Below, in pieces: positions 23,801 to 38,800 of a DNA stretch of 64,000 nt; within the stretch, counting starts at the first letter, position 1, and each line of letters starts with the position of its first letter. The notes beneath the pieces were generated by a model. The model ran no database searches. It was not told the origin of the DNA and saw nothing but the letters and a program-made list of their open reading frames with translations. The DNA lies in assembly GCF_032884065.1 (NCBI RefSeq), contig NC_088868.1, positions 38,618,867 to 38,682,866 on the forward strand, written 5' to 3'. The translations under genes were made by a program, and so were the position numbers. The DNA is from Artemia franciscana (taxonomy: Eukaryota > Arthropoda > Branchiopoda > Anostraca > Artemiidae).

Positions 23801-26800
23801 AAAAAAGTTCAAACTGGATTTAATTTTTACTCTGTTTTGGTATGATTTTCGGCACCTAAAATCAAAATCAGAAACTAGTCTTGAGCAGCCACATCTCAAA
23901 GTTACTAGGCTGCATGGCGAATGATGCTAAATTTTCTGTTAAAAAAAAAGAAGTTAAATTCACCATTACTTATCAACTTATTTCTTTATGTTTTGCCAGG
24001 TTTGGTCTGTGAAATTTTCTGTTTAATCTTCAGTGTTTGTTACAAATCTATTTTAAAAAAAAGTTTTTTTTAATGAAATAAAGAGTGAAATTTGAATTTA
24101 AAACGAACAAAAATTGTTACTTCACGGTCTATCTAACATATATAAATAAAACTTAACAGATAAACCAACTGGTGATATTTCCCTATGTTTGTAAGATTAT
24201 AAAAAAAAACTAGCGCTTTACTGAAAACACAAAACAATATGGGAGTTTTAATACAGTAAAAGTAAACGATTTAAGGAACTTTTTACGCTATTAGAATAAA
24301 GCATTTTAGGAACATTTCAAGATAATTTTGTAGACAATTTTACAGTGAAACCATGTTGAAAGTATTGGCACTATAGGCTTGCTTTAGAATTTGTGCTATA
24401 GACTGAAATTCTTTGTGGTATAGAGAGAATAACCGGATTTCCAGAGTTTATATTATGATTTACACGTTCTTTGTTTTGAGTAATACGCGTTTTTAATGTT
24501 TCTTACGCGTTCAATTACTGGTTTTAATACGCGTAGTAATACGCATTTTGAGTAATAAGCGCATTTTTCTTATAGTTTAAATTTGTATATTACTCTATAT
24601 CGGTATTATAACTGGTCAAACCAGCTATAATAAGCTTTTAAGATAATGTTAATAACACTGAAAGTTACTGATATCATAAGGGTTGCTTATTATCCCAACA
24701 TTGGAACCAACATTGGTTATGGTTTAACGTTTTAAATAAGTTTAATGCCATGCAGAGCAGGCTAGAGAATATGCACTCTTCTAATAATCAATTGCGCACT
24801 AAGAAATAATTTTATTTTATAAATAATTATTTTATAAATATTTATTTTATAAATAATATAAGAAATAATTTTAGAAATAATTAAGAAATAGTTATTAAGA
24901 AATAATTACTACGATTTTCATCGTTCATCGATTTCCTTGGCGTCCTTGAAGTAACTATTTTTTAAAGTAAAATAACTATTTTCCTTTCAGACATGACACC
25001 AAAAGTGTCGTTTCTAGTGATATTTGGAACATCCAGAGGGTAGAATTTATAGAAAGAACGTACATGAGAGCTATTAAAAATGGTATACGATGTTCTGGTA
25101 GCCCGCTAGTTCCACCCCTTGAGTAGTGGCCCAAAAAGTGCCATTTGGCAATTGCAGATGACGGAATTTATAAAAAAGCACGTACATATGGCAAGTAGCT
25201 TTTGAATAAGCCATTAAATATCGCTCTATGACGTTCTGGTAGCCCGCTAGTTCCACCCCTTGAGAAGTGGCCCCAAAAAGTGCCATTTGTAGTGCCATAT
25301 GGCAATTGCAGATGACGGAACTTATAAAACGTACATATGGCAAGTAGCTTTTGAATAAGCCATTAAATGTTGCTCTATGACGTTCTGGTAGCCCGCTAGC
25401 TCTGAGAAACAACAACGGGAGACAGATCCGTGCTACCCATTTAGCAGTGCTACCCATTTTGCAGTGCTACCCATGCAAAAAAGTAATTTTCCTTGATGTT
25501 CAAGGTGGGGGATTGTAATTTGCCTGTAAAAAGTTTTTGACTATGCTGAATGGCATACTTCTCATTTTGATATGACACCATTTTCGAAGGTTTTTTAACT
25601 CTTGGTTACTATAGGCTGTGGTTCAGTCTTAACTAGGTTGCAGCTGCTGCTGCAACCAGGATATTTCGGGTATTGAAACAAAACATTGAAACAAAAATCA
25701 TAAGAAAAACGTGGTTTAATGCAACAAATTTTTAACTAATTAAAAAAAAATAATGTATTTTCTTCGGTAATAATAAAATCTAAATACTTTGCCGAGGTTT
25801 CTTATCACCCACAAACAAAAATAACTTATGTTTCAGCAGAAGGAAAAATATTTCTAACCAAGATTCAATTTTGACTTTTGAGGAGTTTGGTTTTGGCCGC
25901 CCGAAATCAAAATTCAGAGCAAGTTCTGAGAAGCATTTGAAAGTTACTAGGCTCATCAGATATGATACAAAATTTCCTAGTAAAAAAGATTGGGTGGGAG
26001 AAAATCAGTTCAAAGTAATCACATCTGTTATTTAGAAAATAAATCATCGATTTATTTGATATTTGAAATAATACAAATTTATATACTAACATTTTTATTC
26101 CAGCTCAGATAATTTTATATATTTTTTTGACCGGCGTAAGGCATAATGTACTAAAGTTATTAAAATGTTTATTCTGCTCAATATATAATTATACTCTTAT
26201 TACTTTTCTCCCTATCTATTTTTTTTACAAAGCAAATCTTTCTTGTAACATTTATGTAACAGACGAATCTTCGAAAAAATTCTTTCGGATTTTCGAGGCT
26301 TCGAACTTTCTTTGGGATTCTCAGAGCTATTCCTAGTGAGATTTGATTTCAGTCATTGTGACAATAGGATACGAGCTTGATACCATTTTCACCATACCAT
26401 CAGTGTTAATCCTAAAGGTCTTGTATATCGAGTTAACGCTTCTAAAATAATTGCCAATTTGATAGCTATCCTCAGTAGAAGCATCATCAGGATAACACGT
26501 GTTCAATCACAAATTCATCCCTCTTAGATGCCAAGCTAATCTCTCTTTGAGGACAAGTTAGGAAACGCCTTTTGGCGCTTAACTCAAAAATATGAAGAAG
26601 CTGTCAGATATGACCTTTAGGGGCAACAGTTGCTACATGTCCAACAGGTTTAATTACGCTAAAACATTTAATTCTGCAAAAACTAACTGTTTTTTTTATA
26701 TTAAAAGAACACGGAAAGGTTTTATTGCACTTCGTGATTACTACTAATTAATGGCATGCATTTAATTTAAACGCATCTTCATTTTCTTAGTTCAAAAAAT

Positions 26801-29800
26801 TGTTTGTTAAGACTTAAATTTAGATTTCTGTTTATTTCTAAAAAACTTTTAGTGCTAGGTTCACCATACAAATACGTATTACAAATACAAATTTTGTGTA
26901 AATATACAAATAGGCTCACTTCTGCCGTATACAGGGTGGGGGCTAGGGGCTGCCCTTATCAGAAGCAAATTTGTGTTGTACTTTCCAAAGTTTTTTTCTA
27001 AAACATCACCAAGAACGTCAAAAAGCCGAAAAAGTTTTATTTTTACAAGAGGCAGGGAAAAAAGAGACAGATACGTCCTTTTTCTTAGGATATAAAATGC
27101 TTTAATTTGTTTTTGTTATTTCTTTTTAAGATAACAAATGATAAACGTATATTTAAGAAAAAATAACTAACAAATAAATATCAGCTAACACTTACTAATA
27201 AATAAATAATAGCAAATAATTAACGAAAATTCGTGGTAAATAGGTTTTGAGACTAAAAAAGACAACTAAATCATTTTACTTACAGCTGCTGCCATCTTCG
27301 TGTCTTTGTTATAAACTGTCCCTTTGTTATCGTTAATAAGAACTATGTAGGCGAGCCCACCAGCAGTGTATAAAAGGGTGATGGTGAAGTGATAAATGAC
27401 CTCCTAGAAATTAAAATTCCCTGTCAGCTGTGGGACCATAATGACTTGTAACTTAAAGAAACACTACACAGTATATTTGGTCCTATTATGTGTTTCAATG
27501 CAATTTACCAATTTTGAGTGTTGCTTTTGAAGTCGTACCCACGCAGCCCGAATTCCATTGCAGTTTCAATGCAACTCGAACTGCGGTTTCAATATATTTT
27601 GGCAATTTGAGTGATTTTTTTGAAGTCGTGCCCACGCAATCCAGATTAAAATCTTGTATATGTGTTCGTCTTAGCCTTTTATCCGCTGGGAGTAGGACTT
27701 CTATAAATGGGGATTTTCTCGTGATCACGACAATTCAGTCTTGAGTTCGAAATCAAGCGAAAAATTATTCTTAAAAGTATATTTCGAACATACATTATTG
27801 TTATTCAACATCTTAAACTTTTTTATTCAAAGCTTGGCATTTTTCACCAATGAATTTTGGGCTATTGCTAATTTTCTATTGGCGGCCCTAACTGCGAGTA
27901 TAAATCAATACAAATTATTAAATGAACTTGAAAGTAGTACCTCTTCTGTGTATATGCCTGATAATTAGACAATATTATCTGAATCAAGGGACTGTATCAA
28001 AAACTTACAATTAGACATAACTATTTCCTCTTTCATTTTGGCAAGAAAGAAAAGTTGAATTCATCCCAGATATACAGCTTATATATTTAAAATCTAATTC
28101 AAAATTAATTTTAAATTAATCAATTAAATAATTAATTAAGAATTAATCAGTATAATAAATTCATAAATTAAAAACATCAATTGCATAAATAAATTAAATT
28201 AGTGAATAATAAAATTAATTAATCAATTAAAATTAAGTAATTCAACTTTAAATTAAAAATTAAATGTCTGTATTCTTCTTTTTCCTCTGGTATGTTTATT
28301 GGAATTTCAAAATTTTTATGTCTATTATTAACGGAATATTACCATTTTGGCCAAACTCAGCCTTCTCTTCTTTTGGCCAAACTCAGCCTCTATTAACACA
28401 AAATCCTCCATGAGGACACAACCTATTCAGCCACAACAGTAATAATCTCCAAAGGCAACCATTATTACCAGATACTAAGGGAATACATGCGTAATTTAAT
28501 CTCATTCCTGCATTCCCGAGCCAGAGCCTTGTATTTGATGTTTGATGTTGATGTTGTTTTTTTTTGTTTTTTTTTGTCATAATAAAATCTTTTCTAATAA
28601 ATATGATGCAGGCTTAAAATAAAAAAAGAAAAAAAAAATCACAATTTTCTTATAGCAAAAATGCGCATAACGTGAAACATTTTAGGGATTTAAAGATGAT
28701 GTAAAAATTCGATACGTATTCGATTCAAAAGCAGTCGAATCAGGCAAATGCAATCCATCTGGAAACATTGAAGGGAACTAATGACTAAATGGAATACTCA
28801 CAAAAATAGTCTTGGCAATTATTGTCCCAGTTGCTATGGATACGAGACAGGATAGTGTTAGACAGAAAGTCGCTATCAAGGCAGTTGTGGCAATGAGAAG
28901 GAGATATAATTCAGTGACAAAAACTTGGTAGGCAGTATATCTTGAACTGGCTGTGGTCCATATGTAGTTACCCAGAATTCCAACAACAATGATGGATATT
29001 GCCTGAAATATAATATTTGAGTATGAAAAGCGGCTTAGAGACATGAGTTTGAAAAAAAATCTTGGAAGTTATTATTTTTTATTTCGGACATCTGTAACGG
29101 ACAGGCCGCAGGCCAGCGTTTTGATATTTATAATAAATGCAGGCCTCTAGTAATTTTTCAATGTTTCCTTTGCCAAAATTTTCGGCCAAAACTTGTTTTG
29201 CCAAAAAAAAATATCAATCAAGGCAATGGTAACAGCGAGAAGGTATGATAAGTTTCGAAAACCAGCTAAATTAGAAACAATGTGTTATCGCTTTAATTTC
29301 AATTCGAGTTAGGCGACTTTTCTTACTTAGGTCTCGTGTCAGCAACGACAAGATCCGTACCCAAACAGGCCAGATATTGCAACCGTTGTACGACAACGTA
29401 GATGGCAATATCTTGGACATATCCTCCGCATGCAAGATCACCGAATTCCAAAAATACTCCTCCACTGGCAACCGAAAATCACCCGTAGCCTAGGAAGACT
29501 AAAGAACACGTTCCTTAGTGGGAAGACATATACGCAGCGACTCATTTGAGGGAAGATTGGAGGATTCTCACCGACACCCTGTGTGCCTCCTGAGGCACTG
29601 GAGGAACTAAGGTTTAAGGTAAGGTTTGATCATAAAATAGTTTTCAGCTCGCTGAGGAGGAAAGATAAACAATTTTGATTTTGGGTAGGATTTGAGCCAT
29701 TTCGAGGATGGTTCAAACTACAGGAATATTTTTTTTTATTATTATTACCTCATTGGAATCAGCAGCACGCATTTTAAATCATTGTTGACAGTTCTTTAGA

Positions 29801-32800
29801 AATAATTCTATGATGGACTTTTTTAGTCAATCAATTACATTATTCTTAGGGTATGCCAGTTTCAATGTATTTAATTATAGAAGAATCACATTATAGAGAT
29901 CGGAATTTATGCACAATACCAGTTTCTGGGGTATATCCCACTTCGTCGGCCAGACAATAATAACCTGAAAATTCGCCCGAGAATTCCATAATAAAATACT
30001 TTTAACGACTGAACTAAATATTAATATTTTGTCCAAAATTTTAATTGCAATCCAACATTTTAATTCATAGGCCGAAAAACTTAACCAACGAGAGGCTGCC
30101 AGAACGAGCCGTCCTAGTTAAGTGGTTGCCGCGGTGGGTTTGGAATCTTTTACCCAAGGGGCATAGGTTCGATTCTTTGCGTGGCCGGTTATTTGGTTTG
30201 GAACGGGGGCCAGTGCTGTGACTCTATAAGCTCAGCCAGAGTCGCCCCAGCTCTAAATGGGTGTCTGGAGAAATCTGGGGAAGGCAATCAGTCAATGGTG
30301 TGCGAGTGGCCAATGGCTGGCCTCCAATCCCCATTGCACTTCCTGGCAGTAGGACCACGAAACGAAGATCAGCCCTGCCGGTTTGGACCTTGAAGGTCCA
30401 GTACCGTCGACCCAGCTTTAAATGGGTACCTGGAGAAATCTGTAGAAGGTAAACAGGAAGGGTGTGCGAAAGCGCAGGATGGTTGGCCCCCAACCCCCCA
30501 TTGCACTTCCTGGCTGAAGGGCCAAGAAACGGAGATCAGCACCGCCGGTAGGGACTGTAATGTCTAATGCCGTATCCTTTACCTTTACCTTTACAGTTTC
30601 TCAGCATGAAAAGGGGGGTTTACAGGGCCAATACCTCGCATTGCATCTTGGTTAAGCCTGAGAATGATTTTAAAACGCTCAGATATTAAATAAAAGGAGA
30701 TTACTCCGTGTACAATGGGGACTAACTCCTCTTCAATCCCTCACTCTTTACGTGAAAGTTCAAATTTGTGTCTCAATAGTTTAAAAACAACAGCGGAAAC
30801 AGAATTAGAATGAGAAAATTTTAAAATAGCTAAAAAAAATATTAGCCTTACGAGCGAGGGTCCGAGGAAAAGACAGCACCCCTTCATACGCGGAAAAATT
30901 TCTGTTCGTTTTAAGTTTGAATATTCCTCCTTGATTTCAGTAGAAAAAAACTTGTTTATTTTCTATTTTACATGGAGCGTAGTGCATGATATTCCCCAGT
31001 CATAGCGTCTTCTAGCCTGGCTTAATCCCTGAAATAATTTTTTATCCTTGGACATCTTGGAAAAGTCTCAAGTTCCTTATATCTTGGGACTAAATTCCTC
31101 CGGAAATTCTTTTCCACTACAAAACATTCCCGTTATTTTTATGGAATTCTATAGGGGTTTTAGCTTAAAAATAATATTGCATTTCGTTTATTTGATTTTT
31201 ACTTCAGGTGAGGCACAAAGCTTTTGCTTTGAATATATCGGAATTGAGGAAGAGTGTATGCAGTTATGTTAGCCTGAGTGTTAGTCTATATTAACCTATA
31301 CTAGATTTTGTTTTGAATTTTTAGCTATAGTTCTTCGGATGTGAGCCTTATTTATTTTTGTTACTTCTCCTTTAGTTGTAGTCTGCAGCGTTTCTAATCT
31401 TTGTGTGTTTATCAGTTTGGTCACGTCTATTTCCGGCTGATAAGGGTTTCAGGACATTGAGCCAAAATAATTGGGCTTTGTTGCTGTATAATTTTTCATT
31501 GTCTTAAATTAAAACCTTTACATTTGACTTGCATATTTTCATTTCAGTTTTATACAACCAATATCATTTAAGACCTTATTAATATAACCACTAACTCTTA
31601 CAACATATTTTAGAATATACTGTTCTACTCTTGACAACTATTCTTTGAAGAAGTAATTTTGGAAAACAGATCTGCTGACGACAGGATTGTATAAAGATTG
31701 TCAAAATTATCAGATATCTTTTTGTTTACTATCAAAAAAATTCCTGATTTTTTACGAAGTGTCTTCTGCTTTGTTTAAAAATTGTACTTAAAAGTCAGAA
31801 AAAGAAACACAACATGTGAACTAATTACATAAAAGGGTGCAGTTTTTAGAAATGAAATTACGACATGAATTAGTCGGGAAATTAAAAGGTAAATTATACG
31901 CAATTAAATTAATGCATTATAAGCTTTATGAAATCTATAAATTTTTTTGCAATTTCTTAAAATTCGGGATTTTTTAATGTTAAACACAATTTATTTTCTA
32001 CGTGTCATGACTAGTGTTGAGTTTTCTACGTGTCTGAGTTTTGAGTAACACATCCTTGCATTGAGTCTGAATCACGTTCAATGAGCACAGTGAGTTGCCG
32101 AAAAATTGAGATTTACTTATTATTTTATAATATGCTATGAACAATTTCTTATTTTGAAGTTCAGTAAGAAAAAATTACTGGTTCCAGTGGATCATAAGCA
32201 AACTCAGACTGAATGTGTTATGTGATTCAAAAGGGAGTCAGGCGAGCTACAGAAATTTTCCAACTTTTTCATCAGACGCTCAAATAATTTCGTTATTTGA
32301 TAATACACTATCAAAATAATTCATTATTTTGAGTGATTAAGAATTAGCCTATAATTTTCGCTGAGTCTGACTTGTGTTGAGTTGATAAACAGAATGAGTG
32401 AATAAACAGGCACGCATCAGGCTATCAAAAACTTCAAAACATTTTTATTTAGATAATTTACGGTACTTCTATTACGTAAAATCAATTAGTCAAAATTAAA
32501 ACTACAAGTCGGTCTGAATTGCATCAATTCTAAATATAACTTCAGTGAGCCGTGGGTAAATTCAGAAATGATTCTTGTTAGATGTTTAAAACTTTTTTGC
32601 CAAGTTTTAGTGATTCAAAACATTGGTTTCCTATGACTTATAATTGTATGGAGTCTGAATGAGTTCAGCGAGTCAGCACGGGATCAGTGAGTCATAAAAA
32701 AATGAAGGTGTTTCTCCTGTTGATTTTTAAAATAATATCTTATTATGAAGTTCAGTGGGTCAAAAAGATGTTTTTCAGTTAGGCCTACTCCAAGTCGCAA

Positions 32801-35800
32801 GGAGTCGAAGTGAGTTCAAAGAGCCCAGTGAGTCATAGAAAAATGTTTCTTATATAGTTGTTTAAAGCAATTATCTTTTCTTGTTAAACTTTAATAAGTA
32901 AAAATTGTTATTACTGTTACTCAAAATTGCATTGAGTCTGAATGAGGTAAGTGAGCTCAATGAGTCTGAGCTAAGTGAGCGCAAAAATTTCAAGCAGTTT
33001 ATCTAGATGTTCCTTCGGAAGCGTAATTATCGCAAAATATATATATATATAGTCTATGCAAAATGAACGGTTATTATGGACAATTATTGTGGTTTGAACA
33101 AGTTCATTTGTAAAAGGCCCCGTTTTTGTATGTAAAGTCTCCCATAGATACGAACCAACTATTAAAGAGGAGGTATGATTTACAGGTTGGTGAAGAAGCT
33201 TGAATATTTTTGGAACCAAACTTTTTAGATTTCGGTTGATTCCTTTTAAGAAGCGTTGGTCCAGAGGGAAGTTACCCGTTATTTCAGAGATGTTGGTTGT
33301 CCAATTGCATTTTTTTTCCCTTTTTTCATATTCAGTAAGTTAGAATAAGTTCAATAAATTCACAAAGCCATAGAAAAGGCTAGGAATGTTTCAGCAATTA
33401 TTCTCAACGGGCGTGTTAACTATTATTTTGCTGCATTATAGATTTCCCTTTGAAAGAAGCAGAAAATTTTTAAAGGAAAAAAAAGGGGAATTATTATAGG
33501 GAACAATATATTTCATTCTTTCTGAAATATTACTTGACATTTTAGTACTTCACTTTTTTGTTCTTAATTCATTTTATTTTTACTTTTGTTTTTTAGTTTA
33601 CTTTTTAAAATTTTCTGCATTCTTTTACAAATGGGTGCTCCTTCAAATGTGTGTTCTTGTACTAGCCAAGATCTATCCCTTATTTTTGGCAAGTATACCA
33701 AGGAAAGATAAGTAATATTTTTAAATTTTCGGGAATGGACAGCAGGAGCTATTATTTTCACAGAGAAAACAAAGTTTTCGGGAAACAAAGCTCCGTCACT
33801 GGCATAGCACATAACTACTAAGCCAAAATAGCCTGAGCCAAAATTTCCCTTGAAAACCTAATCGTCTGGATTCTTGGGGGGAGGGATTACTAGAATACGA
33901 GGGATGGTGTCTTGAAAACGACTTCTATATTTCATAGGCGTCGCTCATAAATTTATCACCTTCTGTGTGGTTAGGCTGCCCCTTATCACTCACAGACTTG
34001 ATTTGTGATGTAAAACTAGGAATTGTACTGGTGAAACTGAAGATCCCTTGGTAGGATCCTTCCCCTCTTCCTCCACGTACAGTTATGTCCCAAAAATCTG
34101 AGCTGATGTTACAACAATAACAGTTAATATGAAATATTCAAAATAATGATCAATATGTTACTGCATGTAAAAATTTAAGAAAATTACCGTCTTTCATTGC
34201 AAATTAAGTTCAACACTTTTTCAGCATTCCCGAAACAAAACACATGGCGAGTCACAACCCAGCACAGGTGAGTCACAACCCAGCTCACCACCAAAGTTCT
34301 TTAGACAACTCCGCTCCTTAATGAACGGTTAAAATATATGATTTTCGTAATTATGATACGTAATATGATTCCGTAATTACCAACAATCATTGTCATTTGA
34401 ATTAGTTTATTCATTTTAGGCCTCACTTTTATATGTAAAGTTTTCCGTACATAAATGCCAACTATTAAGAAGAAGGTAATTTTTTTTACGAAGGGAGTGT
34501 TAACAGCTTTGAATAGATTGGAATAGAGGTGGAGCGTGCGTAATTGTGTAGGCCTCAGGAGGCTTACTGCAATAAGTTGTTACTAGTAGTAGTAGTGAAT
34601 TCTTTTTTATGTAAGTGGAGATGCTTAAAGACTCGGAAAAGCACTTTTTTATACCCAACTTCTTCAATATTCTCCAGTGCCCTTTAGACAATACTCGATT
34701 CAGGGTTAAGTCCCGCTTCTGTTGTGGGACAGAATAAATTCGTTAAGTTTTCACTTACATTTATGCAAAAGTGTCAACCCGAAAAAAAAAGACCGTTGAA
34801 GTCAAAATAAGCCTATATTTAAAATGTGCCTTTTAAAGTTTTAAACCCCTAATTTCCGGCAATATTTAGCACCTATCTAATCACTCACAAAATCTTCAGC
34901 AAGTAGATGAAAAAGGGGACACGGGGGGGGGCACATACTGACGATTCATTCTAGCAAATCAATTTTTATGCGTCCCACAAAAAGATCAAATGATAGTGTA
35001 AAGAGTGAGAGGCTAAGGGTAACACCTGGTTAAATGCCCAGTGTACCACTGAATAATATAATAAAAAAAGGAAAAATATACCAGTAATTTTTTTTTTAAT
35101 AAAGGGGCCAATCTCTGCGTTGGCGAAGCATTCACGGAAGTTCTGTGAAACTGAATATGATTTAGCTACGTTTTAATTCGTTCATGGTTCGTTGATTATC
35201 TTAAAGAAGAGTGACACGTCCCAGTCAAATCTAGCATAAACTAGAACATCCCCAACAAATCCTTTAATGACTCTTAGACTCCTTAACAGCCGGAAGAGCT
35301 AAAATAAACTTTAGAAGGCTTAAAGGTTCTCTAAGCCATATTGGCATAAATTCCAACTTCAGCTTTTCAAAGCTTATAGGAGAGTTTACGATTCACTTTG
35401 CTGAAAGACTAAATCCCCATTTCATCTGAAAAAATTCTCTGAGGGCAGTAACGACCATAGAAAAGCATGGCAAAGTAATCAATTTTGTCATCAAACCACA
35501 TTCTCTTCCTTCTTCTGTCCCTTCACATGTTTGATTGACGAGTGAATTGTAGAGGGTAAGCAAAACATTTAAAATGTTTTTGTTTCCTGTTTTACAGATA
35601 TTGATAAAAATACAATTCAGCTGTAAGTCCTTCTTCTTCTCTACCTGATTTTAGGTCTGTCTTACCTTGGACCCACAAGGACCTACAAGGGCCTTCAAGT
35701 TCAAACTTCTTGACCTTGTTCCTGACCCGACGAGACTTATCAATATTTCTCTTGAAAATGGTGGATTCCTACTCGCTTTAAAGTGTGTTCATTGCATAAT

Positions 35801-38800
35801 TGGTTTTAAAGGTGGATCACGGAATGATCCTGCAAGTTGTCGTCCCATTTCTCTTTTATCTATGTTTAGTAAAAATTATAAAAAGTCCGCGAGTTGTCAA
35901 CTTCTACATTTTCTCAATTATATTCCTTTTTTTGTGATTTTTTGTTTGGTTTTAGGGTAAAGCAATCAACTGATCAAGTATGAGTAAGTTTCGTGAATTA
36001 TTTACGCTCCGGTCTTGATTGTGGTCTGATACCGTTTGCTCTATTCCTACTACTTTTACTAATAACTCACTGCATCGCTAAGCCGCCTGAGACCAACACA
36101 GCTACGCACGCTCCTCCTCCGCCCCAACCTATTCAAGACCTCCCTCTTTACACTCTCCTAAGAAGTTACCCTTTCCCTTAAATCGTTTCTTGCCACATAT
36201 TGCCACTCCATTCGGGTCGACCTGCTTTTTGTCTGGTGCTAGACGATCTTTGACAAGGACAAGGACAATCTTTGACAATCTATCATTCATCATCCGCAGA
36301 GCGTGTCCTAGCCATCTCATCTTTTCCTCATTAGCCAGATTTTTAGCCAGTTTTAATATTGCTTCTTACATTTAGTTGAAAAAACTTGTCTTTTTATTTA
36401 ATCTCTCATCGTTTTTTAAATAACGCCAGGAAATCAGGCTCCATCTCCAAGGAAAAGTCCCCCTCCCCACGGAGAATGTTCAATGAATATCGTTTGGACA
36501 GTCTAAACCTGGTGAAAGTTTACGTCGGAAAATTACCCTTAATACCCCCACACATAAAATTGAGTTGGTAAAGTGAAAGCAAGACATTTAAAGAAATGTC
36601 GATTATGAATTTTGACAAATTCCCCCAGTATTAAATTTTCTCTGAAAAATTCACCCCCTGGAAACTTCTTTCTCCATGGAAAATTCTCCCCAGGTAAAAT
36701 CCCTTGAGCAGAAAATTCGTCCTTCCGTCCCCGCCCCAAAAAATGTATGCACACTTCCCAATAACAAATACCATACGTAAACAATGGGAAAATTTATAAC
36801 TTAAAAAACTTTCCCCAGTGGCTGTGAGGGGTCATGTTATCTCCAAAGACATAGTTATTGGGCCTCTCAACTATGCTGAACAAAATAACTATATAAGAAT
36901 TTTGATCGTACGATTTTGGGGAAAATGTGGCGTGGGAGGGGGCCTAGGTGCCCTCTAATTAATTTGGTCATTTAAAAAGGGCAGTAGAACTTTTAATTTC
37001 CGTTAGAATGAGTTCGCTCCCAAATGTTCAACTTATCTTCCTATTCTTCCAAACTTTTCAACTGTAAAAACCCACCCTGGGCCTTGGCTATTCTACTTTA
37101 ACATCTTCACTGCCCTAACCGTCCTTACTAATAATACTACCTAGGTAAGTGAAGCTGTGTACTTGATAGTCCTCCTTGTTGCCCAGCATCACCTCTTTAC
37201 CATCACTTATTCGTAGTCTTAACGGCTTAGTTTCCTTGACATTAATTTTAAAACCTATTCTTTCACCCTGAATTCACAAAACCTCTAAAAGTTCATTGAT
37301 TTTGCTAACAATTCCAACTAGGATGCTTCAATCGTCAGTATCATCACAGTCTATGTGACTTTTGCTCCCCATTTGATTCCGTGTTTTCCCAATGCCTTTG
37401 CTGGGCTCCTTAGGACAAAGTCTACCAAAATAACCCTCTTCAATACCTTGCTCTTTACACTAAATCTTGAATTGTGTCCCAATTCTTTAAGAATGACTCC
37501 TGAATCACAAAGGCTGTAGAATAAATAGTTGAAATTACTAAAAATACTTTAGGGTAAAGAGTGAAGTATTTTGGAGGAGATGAAACCCCTTATTTACGTA
37601 ATAATTTATGTTCTTTTTAGGTTTTACTGCTGCTCCTTACTTCCAGCTGATTTTTTTTTTCTCATTGTTTTTGCTTTTAAATAATGCTAGAAAATCCTAA
37701 AGCCCCTTCATGGAAATTCTTTTCCCTCGTGATAAATTCCGGCATGGAAAGATCCTCCCACATAACGTCCTCCCCCGACCCACATCCCCCCTTCAACACG
37801 AAGAAGTCCCCCTGAAAACGTCTGTACACTTCCCATTAACCCTTACTTTTGTAAATAATGGTCAAAGTATGTAAGTTGCAGCCCCTCCCCCGGGGACTTT
37901 GGGGGATCAAGTCGTTCCAAAAGACATAATTATTAGGTTTTTCGATTATGCTGAACAAACTGGCTATCTCAGAATTTTGAGCTGGTGACTTTGGGAAAAA
38001 ATGAGCTTGGGAGGGGGCCTAGGTGCCCTCTAATTTTTTGTCACTTAAAAAGAGAACTAGAACTTTTAATTTCCGTTAGAATTAGCCCTCTCGCGACATT
38101 GTAGGACCACTGGGTCGATACGATCACCCCTGGAAAAAATAAATAAATAAACACGCATCCGTGATCTGTCTTCTGGCAAAAAATGCTAAATTCCACATTT
38201 TTGTAGATAGGAGATTGAAACTTCTATAGCAGGGTTCTCTGACAAATTGAATTTTATGGTGTGATTTTCGTTAAGATTCAATGACTTTTACAGGGTGTAC
38301 CTCCCTATTTTCTAAAATAAGACAAATTTTCTCAGGCTCCTAACTTTTGATGGGTAAGACTATACTTGATGAAACTTATATATTTAAAATCAGCATAAAA
38401 TGCGATTCCTTTGATGCAACTATTAGTATTATAATTCCGTTTTTTATAGTTTCGGTTACTATTGACCCGGGTCGCTCCTTACTACAATTCGTTACCACGG
38501 ACTGTTTGATGACCCCTGAATCACAAAGGTCGCAGAATAAATAGTTAAAATTACTAAAAAATACTTTAGCGTAAAGAGCGAGGTATTGTGGAGGAGACAA
38601 ACCCACTTATATACGTAATAATTTCTGTTCGTTTCAGATTTTAATACCGCTCCTTACTTCCAGTTGAAAAACCTTTTTCTATTATTTATTTTCTCATTGT
38701 TTTTTTTTAATAATGCTAGAAAATCCTGCGCCCCTTTTATGGAATTTCTCTTTCCCCATGACAAATTCTTTCAAGGAAAGATCTTTCCACTTCACTCCCA

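Noticed and set aside
25074-25457. 127-codon minus-strand protein with internal repeats
   Set aside because: Internal repeats equal the tandem DNA repeat; no start context or splice evidence.
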